A stretch of 64,000 nt of DNA, taken from the NCBI GenBank assembly GCA_030867875.1, contig JAOWCC010001368.1, forward strand, positions 8,293,714-8,357,713. Reading direction: 5' to 3'. This DNA is from Actinernus sp. WN-2022. Lineage: Eukaryota; Cnidaria; Anthozoa; Actiniaria; Actinernidae. Under the pieces are notes generated by a model, which did no database searches, was not told the origin of the DNA, and saw nothing but the letters and a program-made list of their open reading frames with translations. A program made the translations under genes and the position numbers. How positions within the stretch are numbered: position 1 is the first letter of the stretch; the number at the start of each line of letters is the position of its first letter. This document shows positions 22,256 through 34,612 of this stretch, piece by piece.

Positions 22256-23454
22256 TCAAACTATAGTTAGTTTGATCAAAACTAAATTAAAACTTCAAAA
22301 GTGATCTAATGAAAGTGCATTACTTCAATGGTCTTCTATTGAACTTATGACTATCAACCAATGAATTTACGAGAAAGAAGAACAGAAAATTAACACATTT
22401 TACATTCCTTGCCGTGCAGTGCTATCGTTTATTATTTACTTACATGTGTACCGCAAGTATTTAAAACTTAAAAAAGAACCACGCTCGGTAAAATGTGAGC
22501 AGCGATCGGCACTAAAATGATCTTATGGCCACTGTCAAATCGTACTTCCAGTTAATATATTATAATAACGACCTTTTAAAACAACTTCTATCAATGGAAA
22601 CATCGACGGAGGAAGATGGCATAAAACATTTTACAACAGCTGTTTAGTTTCTCGCTTTCTAATTGGCTGATTATCACTGCAAATAAGAGGACGTACCAGG
22701 GTAGATTGCGTGATCGCAAATTCCCTCGGATTTAAGACTCTGTCGCTTGACGATTTTTAGCTTGTTGAGAAAAACAAATTTTCGATAGTTTATAGCAGTG
22801 GTATGTCTTCTTACCAAGTTCTTCGTCAACTCGTGGTTTGGTTGACCACACCCAAAGACGCAAAACGTGGTACATACGTATACATAACAGGATACACAAC
22901 GGTTGACTATCGTAAATTTCATTTGTTAAATACTAAAATAGTCTTATTGACAAAATAATATAATCCAACCTTGCGGACTGATTACAGACGCTTCTCTAAT
23001 ACGCGCGCACGAGCCTTAGTCCCAGTGTACGAAAGTAAATGAAAATTTGGAACTGAAAATCAATCTGTAGGCTATGAATTTCACCGACAGCGTTCATCTT
23101 TGTCGCCTTGTTTTAAACTGAAAAGATGACGGCTGTCTTTTTGATGACATAATTGTAGTCTGTGGAAGCGCGTGTTATGCAGTTATTCTAGTCCGTATCT
23201 CATGCGCTATTCCTATCAGTGATATAATAAATTTAGCTTAGTGCAGTGGCCTTATAAGGTAACGAGCGGAGCCCATTACCAGGAGCGTCCATCTCCCATA
23301 CTTGGCCTGTGACTTAGCACATTCCCAGATCAAATTATTTTTGGAAGACCCGAGGTGAATAAATCCATTACCCCGACAGAAAGCCGATAAAATGATTTCT
23401 CATTGAATAACAATATCTCTTTTCATAAATTATTAGGAAGCATTGTTTGCCTGG
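22256..23454. other. Gap with repeat remnants
   Basis: ATAGTTAGTTTGATCAAAAC (22262) resembles 41148. Otherwise no gene; ACCAGGAGCG/CGCTCCTGG-like motifs occur near 23278 and 23660. Confidence 0.4.
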
Positions 23455-23571
23455 GCCGGGTTGTTCAAAGCCCGATTAGTGCTAATCCAAGGTTAATTTC
23501 CATGACAACCAATAGGTTCTGTGCAGAGTTAATCCAGGATTAACACTAATCGGGCTTTGAACAACCCGGCC
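23455..23571. mobile_element. 117-bp MITE with 40-bp ends
   Basis: GCCGGGTTGTTCAAAGCCCG and ATTAGTGCTAATCC are mirrored precisely on the right. A half-related sequence (GGTTGTTCAAAGGGTGGATA) lies at 23946. Confidence 0.85.
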
Positions 23572-24489
23572 CTGGTCAATTACGGTTCACAAGGCTTCTC
23601 ATTGCTTTTTTTACGCGGCAACCTGATTCACGCTGGTCATGAATACATACTTACAGATGGATGCTCCTGGTAATGGATGCTCCTGGTAATGGTCACTGAC
23701 CTTATCGGAATACTGACCTTATCGGAATAAGTGACATCTCGTTGATGTTCACTACACCTTTGTATTATCAGGAACTGACTGGCTGTTCACCCTTTTATAT
23801 TTAAACGGTCAAGTTTGCTTATAATTGGCGCATACTTGTCATGGCACCAGTTATAATACAAAACAAGTGCCATTATTTCTTCTCATCCGAATGAGACGGC
23901 ATTATTTGAACGCGACCTCGTCAACTTCAATATTAAACTGGGTGCGGTTGTTCAAAGGGTGGATAACTTTATCCAGCAGTTAAACCCTTATCCAGTGGAT
24001 AAGTATTAATCAAACTAGCTTATTTTATCTACGGTACTGGATAGGGAATTTTTTGGTTAATAGCGTTTGCCAATCTTTGAATCGTGCACATCAAGCTAGA
24101 TGAATGAGATAAAACAATTGAGCTATCAAACCGGCGTGACAAGAAATATAGTAAAACATTTATGTGGTGTTGTTCAAGCCAATAGTTACAAAAACCAAGA
24201 CGAAATTTAATTCAAATATTAAAAAGCCTCCCCAAAACAGCTTTTTAACTCGTGGGCATGCATGTTACTGGTATGGGGGAACTCGCTCACTCACTCACTC
24301 ACTAATGTGTTAGCAAATCGGCATGTTTTCTCAAACGTTGTCCCGATTTATTTCCACTTCGTCCCGATATATCAATGATTTCCCGCGAATTCCCCGAGTC
24401 TCCCAAATTTCGAGGGGGGTACCGCAAATCTCCCAAAAAAAATCGAGCAAGGGTGAAACTTTGTTCATCAGCTGAAACAGGTTCAGTCA

Positions 24490-25250
24490 ATGTTTAGTTT
24501 CCAGAACACAGGAAACCAGTTAACAAAGGAACTCTTGACATTCTATGTTACATGCATACGCCCAATAACCGAATACGCCTGTCCCGTGTTCCATAACGGG
24601 CTCCCGCAGTATTTGTCGGAGGATTTAGAAAGACTGCAGAAGCGTGCTTTAAGAATCATTTACCCATTCACCACCTATCCTGAAGCTTTGGCAGCCAGTA
24701 ACCTAACTCCACTCTACGATCGCAGAAATGCCCTAACAACCAATCTATTCAACGAGATCAGCTCCAATGTGAACCATAAGTTGCACAACTTACTGCCTAA
24801 ACCAAACACATGTAATGCTAATCTTAGAAGTAAACGGAGTTTCAATGTGCCCATATGTAAGACCAACAGACTGAAAAACAGTTTCATATATAGTAATAGC
24901 AATTAGAATATAACAATAACCAGAATATATATAGCAATATTGAGTAGAACCTTAATTATCAAGACACAGTTCTACATATAGTAAGATTATATCTAGCAAC
25001 TATCAGTAGCAATATTGATTATAATTTTAATTATCAAGTCCAACAGACTGAAGAGTTTTATATTTTATAGTATTATTAATTAGATTATAATTAGCAACTA
25101 TATTTTATATCAGTAGCAACATTGATTAGAATTAATTTTAATTATCAGTATTTTCAAATTTAATGTAAAGTCTTACGCAATTCAGCTTTCCAGCTGCAAC
25201 AGTTATTACTAATAAACCATCTATCTAATCTATCTAATCTATCTTACTAG
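24490..25250 (+). mobile_element. 5'-truncated LINE 3' end with short tandem tail
   Basis: The 138-codon frame (24490-24906) carries the reverse-transcriptase C-terminal signature TCIRPITEYACPVFHN, LERLQKRALRIIYP and LTPLYDRRNALT. An AT-rich 3' region with partly duplicated blocks (ATTAGAATATAAC..., CAGTAGCAATATTGATTA) leads to a (TCTATCTAA)n tail at about 25216-25250. It belongs to the same broad class as the copy at 20.2 kb but is clearly a different family, as the protein sequences share only the motif skeleton. Confidence 0.75.
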
Positions 25251-25580
25251 AGAGCAGTAAAATCTCAAAAATTTTGCCTCGGCCCTTTGGCCCTCGCAAC
25301 ATTTATAGACATTCTGTTTTTTTCTTCCATACGCAGGATGGTATATATTATCTAAATTCGTAATCAAAGGCACATTCCCATAGGGCAGATAATGCATTCG
25401 TGTACAAGAGATTAGCTATATATTCCAATGTTGAGCACTTTTTCATGTTTTTATTTGAGACTACGGAACAATGCAATATGATGCACTACAATACAATATG
25501 ATGCACGAATTAACAATACAATTTTAAGTATCCATCTGGGAAGGAGTGTGAGGTAGAGATTTCAAGAAGAATACATGTAT

Positions 25581-26583
25581 ATCAGGCATGTTTTCACAAA
25601 AGGAGCCTTTAGAACCTAAGACCCCTTTTGTGAAAACATGCCTGATCTTGTGTGCCTTTAGCTTTAAAAGCCAGTAACTAGTGTTTTTGCCGTTTTCTTG
25701 AAAGGGCAAATGACAGTTTAAGACTTTTCTGGCCTTTCTATCCCATAATTGATCTCTAGGTATTTTATGTGGGGGTGAGAGGTGGGGAGGACTAGTTCCA
25801 AAAAAATCGCGAAAAACCAACTTTGCCTGGCGTATGGCGCAACGATTTGCTTTGTGGAAGACGTATATTTCCCTGCATTTTTTTATGAAAACGTTGATAA
25901 GTGAGTTACCGGCTTTTAAAGCCAACAGTAGACTTTCTCAAAGTCCCTTAAAACGAGATTTTCATTTCCCGCCTTCGCTTACGAGATTCTCATTTCCCGC
26001 CTTCGCTTCTCTTAAAACAATATTTTACTTTCCCGCCTTCGCTTCTCTGGTTTGACCTCTCGCGACTTCGTCTCTCGCCTTAACTCGCGCATCATATCGA
26101 GGCTCAGAGGAAAAGAGGTCGACTTGTAGCAAGTCTAAGCCAACAGCTACAGGTACACATTAATTTACTTGTGTAACTTACATTTCAAAGTGGTGCCATT
26201 TCTCGATCTATTAATGGATGTCGATGCACTACACGGCAATACAACGTTCTTTTCCTGTAGATTAAGTTTAGTTGATGGAATTTTGCCGTATTTTGAGTAG
26301 AAATACCAGAAAATGGCGTTTTTCTTACCTAACCCTAACCTCTAGCTCTCAAATAAAGAAATTATGGGATAATCTCATACAAATAAATTATGGGATAGAA
26401 AGGCCAGAAAAGTCTTAAACTGTCATTTGCCCTTTCAAGACAGGCTAATTTCAAGAAAAAGGCAAAACAAAATTGTTACTGGCTTCTAAAGCTAATATAA
26501 AGGCACACAAGATCAGGCATGTTTTCACAAAAGGGGTACTTACATGTAGGTTCTAAGGCTCCTTTTGTGAAAACATGCCTGAT
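25581..26583. mobile_element. 1.0-kb inverted-repeat element with hairpin ends
   Basis: The arms 25581-25770 and 26385-26583 are complementary (AAGTCTTAAACTGTCATTTG, AGGCACACAAGATCAGGCAT). Each arm end is itself a hairpin (ATCAGGCATGTTTTCACAAA and complement). The centre holds three copies of TTTCCCGCCTTCGCTT (about 25966-26043). No protein-coding signal. Confidence 0.8.
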
Positions 26584-27664
26584 ATCTGCTGATATATATG
26601 TTTTCTACTAAACAAAGGTAATTAATGTACATGGAAAATACCATAAATCTAGAAACATTAAAATTGTGTAAAATGTTCTTGATGTAAAACCAAAATACTG
26701 AAGGCAAACACTATATCATCCTCTTTTGATACCAACCTTCACACGAAGCACTTTAAAATTCCCCCCACCATCCCCATTCCGCCAGCCTTGCTTCATATGT
26801 TCATTAATTCACGATGAGAGCCTATTTATCGCCCCATATTTGCTAGGATAATTACCATTGACAAATATATGTCAGTAATTTGTTGTAACACTATTCTGTG
26901 TTTGGAAAGTTGATAAAATTGCCACATACTGTGGCCATAATTATCCAAAAAGGTTTCTGTATTTATTGCGCTAGTACGCATGTGGCCACCGACAGAATTA
27001 TTTCAACTCAGGATCACAACATAAAACATATTTTGTGGGGTAAACTCGCTGTTTTAGTGAATGTGACGTCGAAATACGAGATAATAAAGAGCACTGAAAG
27101 AAATGTGTTAAAAATACAACGAACACCGATCATCTGTCATTTGAAAGGGACAATGTCACCAGGAATTTTCTGATTTTCTGTCAACTAATAATGTATTTTT
27201 TTTGATTATAAGAAAAAACTCACTATACACTAAGTGATACCGAAACGATGTTAATTTTCGAAGAGACAGCAAGCTAGAGTAGAAACGTTAGCTAATATCA
27301 AAGATAATAGCTAAAACTTGAAAACGTTAGCCTAACTTTTTCAAGATTTTCATAATCGTAATCCATTTCCATCCTCGCCATTCGTTGTCCGATTAGTTTC
27401 TCTGTAGCTTAACTTTATTAAGGAAAACGCTTTTAATAAATCTACACCATGTTATTTCTTGGTTTCTATTAGTTTGAATTAATTTTCAGCGTTTCAAAGT
27501 TATGTTAAAAATGGCTGACATAGTCCTTTAAAATCACGCAAGAAGTAAATTGTAACTAAAACCTCACAATACTATGGGCTGTGACAAAGTTTAAAAATAC
27601 ACACACAAAAATGCCTTGCTCGCTCGCTTCAGGCTCGCTCGCTGTGGCAGCGATCCACCGAAAA
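26584..27664. other. Gap, nothing recognised
   Basis: Short ORFs only (such as 26898-27173) without protein-like motifs. Confidence 0.4.
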
Positions 27665-27890
27665 ACATTTGACCACAATCCCTTGCGAACCTAGCACGGT
27701 CAAAATATCACGTACGAATTCCGTATTACAGTTCAATGACAGTGTATTGCCAACAGCAGTGTACTTGCTTGTTTTTAAGATTTAAAACCCCTCTACCGCG
27801 ATTTGTAACGGATTTAAAGTTATTCGCGCGCAAAGGATTATGGGTAAAGGTACAATCCGCCATCTTTTTCGGTGCGGTGGATTAGCTATC
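27665..27890 (+). repeat. Dispersed repeat, copy 2 (pair with 4.5 kb)
   Basis: ACCACAATCCCTTGCGAACC to ATCCGCCATCTTTTTCGGTG, about 85% similar by eye to 4450-4672. Confidence 0.8.
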
Positions 27891-28774
27891 CGCGCATCCG
27901 GCTAACCCATGTGGGACATGTGTGTGTTTGGAGCAGTTCGACAAAGTCCTTTATTCCAGTGTTAATGTATTTGTACAAGCAAGCACCACCAGTAATTGTC
28001 ACTAACTAACTAACTGATTTGAGGGCTTAAAACATTGTTAAAGATTTACAGAAGTGGGACAGCTGTCAACCATGTTAATTAGCCGACGGCAGACGTATCA
28101 TGGCGATCTTGCAAATATTGTCTGATCTTGTGGCCACATGAGTATGGATTCTGGAATAACGTAATAGTCGGATTACACCACCGACCACAAGGCAAACAGA
28201 TGAATATAATCGAATAACTGAGTGTTTCTTACAAATTTCTATAAAGCCGTCGGTCAAATCAAGGTCAAGGTAGCAAAGCCAAACAGTGATTTTTTTAGGC
28301 GGCGATTGTTTTCCTCTCACTCGGTAAAATAAATGCCTTAGAAGGTCCGAAATCGCCAAAAAAAACTTCATAAGTATCAATCTCTTATTTCTGAAGATTT
28401 GTGGAAAGACCCGGCATCACAAAGGGCGAATATATCAACTCTTTTCAAATCGCTTGTAGGAGTTAGCGCAAATGCAAATACCACAAGTAACTCTAAAGAC
28501 AAACGTCGAGTCTGGTATAAGCCTGCATGTGATTAAAGAGTGTTGACAATACCTTCTATTTGCCTCTTTGGACATTTTAATTTTAATTTCATAAAACAGG
28601 ATTCTAGCACAATCACTAGATGTAACCGATCAAAGTTTTGGTAAATGCTCAATTACCAGAGTGGATCCAAGGCCTCGCATTTATCAATCAGTCAGCTGGG
28701 GCATAAATCATGCTACATGCTACACAGATTAACTGTAATCGCTGTAATGAATACTTCTTGTACGCCGACCTGGC
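27891..28774. other. Gap, nothing recognised
   Basis: No gene or clear repeat seen before the membrane ORF. Confidence 0.4.
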
Positions 28775-28987
28775 ATGATAACAGAAAAGTACATTCTATA
28801 CGCGCTGTGTCTTGTTTGTTTCCGTTATCGTCCGACCTTAATCGTGTGTGGGATTCTTGCATTGAGTATCATATTAAGACTGGCGTATGTTGTAATAGCA
28901 GAATTGCATGGCATCTGGCCAAACCTAACCTACAATGCAGGAGATCTGATCTACTTATTTTGGGGAATTTTGGGAGCCGCGCTATAG
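28775..28987 (+). CDS. Small ORF with two predicted membrane helices
   Basis: The 70-codon frame starts MITEKYILY and contains two hydrophobic segments, about residues 25-42 (IVCGILALSIILRLAYVV) and 55-69 (AGDLIYLFWGILGAA), separated by a polar loop with an N-x-T site. It could be an exon of a larger membrane protein: a possible acceptor (GATAACAG) lies near 28782. It ends in TAG just before a GGGTAT-motif repeat starts at about 28994, which may have truncated it. I do not recognise the family, and chance is not excluded. Confidence 0.25.
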   Translation: MITEKYILYALCLVCFRYRPTLIVCGILALSIILRLAYVVIAELHGIWPNLTYNAGDLIYLFWGILGAAL

Positions 28988-28993
28988 TATAGG

Positions 28994-29405
28994 TCCGGGG
29001 GATACTCCCATATATAGGCTATACGGGTACGTGCCACTCGACAGGGTATGGTTTTTGACAATTCTGGAACAGGGTATATAAATCACTGTTTTGGTCTGGA
29101 ACAGGATCGTAATTTTTTGGAAGGGCCTCAGGACGGTTTAAGTTATTCACGGTCCCTTGCCGCTGCAAACGAGTCCGTTTATCTGTTTATGATTCGATCG
29201 AGTGGCGATTGGAGCGCAACGTCTCTCGCGTATCATAACAGACGCTAGCCTGGTCTGGAAGAGGATATCTTTTTGCCATTTTGCCTGGAACAGGGTATGT
29301 TTTCGTTGTTTCTAGCCTGGAACAGGGTACCTTTTTTGCCATTTTGTTTGGAACAGCTAAGGGTTTCAAAGGCTCAGCGGTACACCTCCATCCAAAAAGA
29401 ACGCC
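28994..29405 (+). mobile_element. GGGTAT-motif repeat, copy 3
   Basis: CCGGGGGATACTCCCATATA, then repeated CTGGAACAGGGTAT at about 29061, 29096, 29251, 29285 and 29320, ending CTCAGCGGTACACCTCCATC. The internal 29125-29240 stretch is extra relative to other copies. Confidence 0.75.
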
Positions 29406-29533
29406 TGCCTTGGCAAAACCCAAAGAGACGAGAAAACCAATGGGACGTAATTAAAGTTTCGTGATCGGCCACCACTGATAATCCAGTCTGAAATGTGTTA
29501 GGTAGGTATGGTAAATCGAAATATCGGCGTGCG

Positions 29534-31129
29534 ATCTGTACAGCACCCGAAATGATCCCGTGCCCCAAATGATCCCCAACCCGAAATGATCCCCAAATCG
29601 TACCCGGACTGATCCCCAACCCGAAATGACTCCCATCAAGTACCTGAGATGATCCTGAAATAATTTTGGGAACGGACTTGGATTGGAGGGTAGAATTCCG
29701 GAATAGGCAAAAACAATTTTATACTTTCTTGAAAAGAAGACAAACAGCACAAACAAAAACAACAACAATATGATGTCATCGGTCACGTGATTCTGAAGAA
29801 ATTCGCTAATATCTCGTTCCAAATAAGCAATGTTTAGTACTGTTTACAGCTAGGAGTAGGAACATTGCAAGAACATATTACTTCTAAAATAAGACTCAGT
29901 TTCTGAGTCAAGAAAAACATGTTATTTTACTACAGGCCAAGAAACACTTAAAAAGTTTCCTTATTTGGAATAATGATTAACAGGTTAGCGGCTTTCCACA
30001 GAACAAACATTTGAGAAGCCATTTTTCACTTCGCGATGTGTCGTAACACGCTTATTTCAATTGCTCTCTTCTGTGTATTTTTCTGCGTTTTCACGGTAAG
30101 AGGAGGACATAATGGTGATACGCCCAAGAAAGAAAATATCAAGGTGAGTTATTATTTAATATTATTTGAGGTATAAAGCATGCATGCAAAGCACATGTTT
30201 ACCTTTCGTGGTGCTACGGAATGATCGGCATTCAAATGCAGTTTTATTCTTAGCTCATGGGTTTATTACCAGAGACCATGGTCTCTTGGTTTGTTGCTAC
30301 TATAAAGAAGACTCTATCGTTGACGTGAAAATAGGTTATATTTGAGAATCTTTTTCTCAAAACTGAGGCAGTTTATCTCCATTGTCTTGACGGTTTTGAG
30401 GGTCATCTCATAATTAATTGAAAGTAAAAATTAGCATATTACGATCGTCGCTAATTTGGAAAAATGGCCATCCCTTCATGTAGGACGACACGAATTGCTA
30501 CCAAATTGTATTCTATTGTATTGTATTGTGTTGCGTTCTATTGTTGTATTGAATTGTATTGTGTTGTGTTGTATTCTATTGTATTTTTTGGTAAAAATTC
30601 GTGTCGTCCTACATAAAGGGATTGCCGGAAAATCGCGAAGTAAAAAATGGCTTCTAAAATGTTTGTTCTGTGGAAAGCCGCTAACCTGTCAATCATTCCA
30701 AATAAGGAAACCTTTTAAGTGTTTTTTGGCCTGTAGTAAAATCACATGTTTTTCTTAACTCACAAACAGAGTCTCAGTATTTTAGAAATAATATGTTCTA
30801 GCAATACTCCTACTCCTAGCTGTAAACAGTACTAAACATTGCTTATTTGGAACGAGATATTAGCGAATTTCATCAGAATCACATGACCGATGACATCATA
30901 TTGTTGTTGTTTTTGTTTGTCTTCTTTTCAAGAAAGTATAAAATTATTTTACCTATTCCGGAATTCTACCCTCTAATCGAAGTCCGTTCCCAAAATTATT
31001 TCGGGATCATCTCAGGTACTTGATGGGAGTCATTTCGGGTTGCATGGGGATCATTTCGGGTACGATTTGGGGATAATTTCGGGTTCGGGATCATTTGGGG
31101 CACGAGATCATTTCGGGTGCTGTACAGAT
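29534..31129. mobile_element. 1.6-kb fold-back element with CCGAAATGATCC repeats
   Basis: The left arm 29534-30034 and right arm 30633-31129 are about 500 bp each and nearly complementary, beginning ATCTGTACAGCACCCGAAAT. Near both ends the motif CCGAAATGATCCC is repeated about five times. The 600-bp loop contains the signal-peptide-like exon (30036-30143) and a nested hairpin at 30471-30628 (TGTAGGACGACACGAATT and complement) around a TTGTA-rich pentamer stretch. Confidence 0.85.
30036..30143 (+). CDS. Possible first exon of a secreted protein
   Basis: ATG at 30036 opens 36 codons (MCRNTLISIALFCVFFCVF... ending KKENIK), followed by a consensus donor AAG|GTGAGT. The peptide has a textbook signal sequence: a basic start (Arg3), a hydrophobic core at residues 5-21, a polar RGGHNGD cleavage region, then a basic tail. 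The donor is phase 0. No continuing exon was identified. The exon lies exactly in the loop of the 1.6-kb fold-back element 29534-31129, starting at the inner border of its left arm. It may be a captured or host exon, or it may be chance. Confidence 0.4.
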
Positions 31130-31274
31130 GCAAGAAGTGCCGAAGAAGCTTCCGTATCGTACGGAATCGACTTCATACCGTTCTGGTAGAAAAAGCTATA
31201 AAATTAGAAACCGGCCTTTAACGTTCGGCATATGCTTTTTAGATATCAGACAACAGTGTATTATTTGAGTACTT

Positions 31275-31618
31275 AGGGAGCAGGTCAAAACACATGCCCC
31301 AGATAGGGACCCATTTTTTTCAACAGACACAGCTTTCAGCGCAGGTTACCACCCCCACCCCCCCCCCCCCCATTTTTGACCATCTATTTTCCATTCTGGG
31401 GGCCTAGTGGTAATTTTAACACAGAAAATGAAATGATAACGTAAGACAAAACATGCAGTGCATTTGTTTCGTGATTATGCCTTTTAGTTTTGAAGATATT
31501 TAAGAACAAATTATTTTTAATATTGAGTTTTCTCTCCAGAGGAGATGGCTGGAGCAGCCCCCACCCCCCAACCCCAAAATGGGTCCGTCGGGAGGGCATG
31601 TGTTTTGACCTGCTCCCT
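31275..31618. mobile_element. 344-bp MITE
   Basis: AGGGAGCAGGTCAAAACACA with TGCCC and its complement as ends. A C run is at about 31355-31373. Confidence 0.75.
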
Positions 31619-31799
31619 TATTTGATTATTTATTTATTTTATTTATTTCAAGATTCGCCATGCAGACAGGTGAAAGAGCAATATCATACGTCTTCTACGA
31701 GAGAGGCTTTCACGCAACCCTCGACAATAAAATAGAAAACCTAACCCACGATTAATAACTTGTAGAGAAACAAATTAAAAGACAAATACAAAGTTGATA

Positions 31800-32033
31800 G
31801 CTACAATCCGACGCAAAACTAATGATAAAATAACAACAACGTGACGCTGCATTTCATTTTCAAATAATTTTAGGGTGATCAATGGTCATTGTTTTCGCTC
31901 CCCCCCCCCCCCCCCCCTCTCGACAGGTGGGGGGAGGGGAGGGGAGAGGGACAAAAACATCAATTTTCTCATGCCTCGCGTTTTTTCAAATTACACCCTA
32001 GTTCTCTTATTAGGTTTTGCGTCGGATTGTAGC
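31800..32033. mobile_element. 234-bp MITE
   Basis: GCTACAATCCGACGCAAAAC and complement as ends, with C-rich and G-rich tracts in the centre (31898-31945). Confidence 0.8.
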
Positions 32034-32479
32034 AATATATAAATGAAATATAGTCAAATAGTAATAATTACGTTTGAAATGACAACAAAGAAAAATCGTG
32101 AATATATATTAAAACAACAACAAATCAATCGATCGATCAATTGGTCGATCAAAACTCGACAAAAGAACAAAACAATATATTTTAACAAAGAAGAGGCGAT
32201 TGCGCCTACACTGCACCTCACCCAGTTTGAGAGGAAAAAGCTCCAAACCTGGATTTCCACGTTATTGTGAAAACGTTATTCTGCTCCTGGAGTGCAAATA
32301 AATACGCCAGAATATTCTTATTCCATGCCAGAATAAGAATATCCCAACTGAGAACGTGCCCTAAGAATACTTGAAGACATTCTTCGGCATCGACCCCAGG
32401 GGAGTAAGGAGGTCCTGAAAATTCGGGGGGGGGGGAGCAAAATGATTAATTCTGGGCCATTTTCATAATCGAATGATAA

Positions 32480-34545
32480 TCGAAAGGACAATGCAGAGGA
32501 TTCAGCTAACGCTCAGATGAACTGTACGGCGGAACAAACAGGGGTTTTAGACTATGAAATAACGGCAAAGGAGGTCGAGAATGCCATTAAAAAACTAAAA
32601 CAGAAAAAGGCAACAGGTATCGATAGCATCCCAAATGAAATCCTAATATGGGGTAAAAAAGAACTCATAAAGCCGCTAACATCTCTCTTCAATAAGATCC
32701 TTTCTTCGAGAATTTACCCGCAAGAATGGAGCATAGGCCTCATCACTCCCATCCACAAAAAGGGTGATCGATCAGAAATAGAGAACTACAGAGGCATTAC
32801 GCTTTATCTGCGCTTAGTAAACTAAGTCTATTTACATCAATTTTAAACCAGAGATTATACGACTACCTAACATACTGAAAGAATACTGAAGAAAGAACAA
32901 TTTGGGTTTAGAAAACGACACTCCACTGTTGATAGCATTTTTGTTTTGAAAGGCCTTATCGATAAGTACGTTAAAAGTAAACCAAACAAGAAGAATAACA
33001 TGCTTTTTACTTGCTTTGTCGATTTAAAAAAAGCATTTGATAGTATACCAAGGTAAAAGCTCTTCGAGAAAATAAAACAGGCAGGTATTGAAGGTAATTT
33101 TTTCTCACTATTACACTCAATGTATTCCGACGATTATTCAGCAGTTAAAATCGATAATGTTATCACAGAAAAGTTTAGATGTTACACTGGAGTCAAACAG
33201 GGCTGCATGCTAAGACCCACCCTTAATCTTTTCCTCAGTGATCTGCTTCAAGAGTTAGACGGGTCAGGAGTAAAGGATCCCATATGTATTGGTGGAACTA
33301 ATATAAGCAACTTACTCTACGCAGACGATTTAGTCCGATAGTATCTAAGAATAAACATGATTTACAAAGTCTACTGGAAGGCCTTGAAGGGTATTGCGAC
33401 ACTAACCAATTAACTGTTAATATAGAGAAAACAAAAGCTATTGTTTTTAATAATAACGGAAAACGAATGAATAATTATTGTTTTTATTATAAAAATGACC
33501 AATTAGAAAATGTGCGAATGTACAACTCTCGGACTCACTATCAGCGCATTCGGCAACTTTAATGTTGCAAAACAAGAACTTAAAAATCAGCACTGAAGGC
33601 AATGTTTAAACTAAAAAAAGAAATGGGATCGCACTTTAGATCTGATATCTGGGGAACCGATAGCAAAAAATCTAACGAAAATGATCCGATAGAAATAGTG
33701 CATACAAAATTTTGCAAGGTACTATTAGGAACCAGCAAAACATCAGTCAATAATGGATGTAGAGCAGAGCTTGGTAGATATCCTTTGAGATATGAATCAA
33801 CATTCAGAAGTATTAACTATTGGACAAAACTGTTAACCAGGGAAGAGCCAATGCTTACAAAAATTATGTATCTCGACAGTATGCAATCAAACAACCCAGT
33901 TTTTTGGAGCTACAAAATTAAGCAAACCATACAAAGCCTAGGCTATGGTGATATATGGACACTCCAAATTATTCTCCAGATTTTAGGGAATTTCTGAACA
34001 ATATAAAGCAACGACTAAAAGACACAGAACTACAAATTTGGTTAAGTGATAATTTAATGACCAACGACAGAATCCAAACCAGAGTAACAAACTACGAGTT
34101 TATCGAACATTCAAAACGAAGTATGAATTTGAAAACTATTTGGATCTTGTCAGAAACATCAAACATAGAATTACGTTCACAAAATTAAGAATAAGCAATC
34201 ATTGCCTTCAAATTGAAAAAGGAAGACACCTTCAAACCCTATCTAAAACCAGAAGAACGAATTTGCCCAACATGCAAACAAGAAATGGAAGACGAAATTC
34301 ACTTCCTGCTGAGATGCAAAAAGGCATGATTTCTTATCCTCCTTAAAAACTCCTTAAAAACTCCTTAAAAACTCCTTAAAAACTCCTTAAAAACTCCTTA
34401 AAAACTCCTTAAAAACGAAATTAGATAGCAGAAAAATGACAGAAAAAGAACTATTTTCGGTAATCATTGATCCCCCGAGACAAGTCACAGCAGTAGCAGC
34501 AAAATTGTTTAATATGATTGTATGGACATGCGATCCACAATAATT
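32480..34545 (+). mobile_element. Broken LINE with reverse transcriptase and C-terminal domain
   Basis: Fragments in several frames read KEVENAIKKLKQKKATGIDS and GLITPIHKKGDRSEIENYRG, then FGFRKRHSTVDSIFVLKGL, CFVDLKKAFDSIPR, YTGVKQGCMLRP, LLYADDLV, and a C-terminal part with GCRAELGRYPLRYE and CPTCKQEMEDEIHFLLRC (zinc-finger-like). These are the ordered palm motifs of a non-LTR reverse transcriptase, including the YADD active site. Stops and shifts near 32822, 32870, 33340, 33560, 33997 and 34188 make it dead. The endonuclease end is missing. A CTCCTTAAAAA minisatellite has expanded inside the last coding segment. Confidence 0.8.
34336..34416 (+). repeat. 11-bp minisatellite CTCCTTAAAAA, about 7 copies
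   Basis: Seven near-perfect head-to-tail copies of CTCCTTAAAAA lie inside the C-terminal coding region of the broken LINE (between the zinc-finger-like part and ETKLDSRK). The copies are nearly identical, so the expansion is recent compared with the decay of the LINE. Confidence 0.9.
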
Positions 34546-34612
34546 TCAGCACAAAATAATGTAAGCTAATTTTTAATTAAGGATAACTATATATATATTA
34601 GATTTTTAAGTA

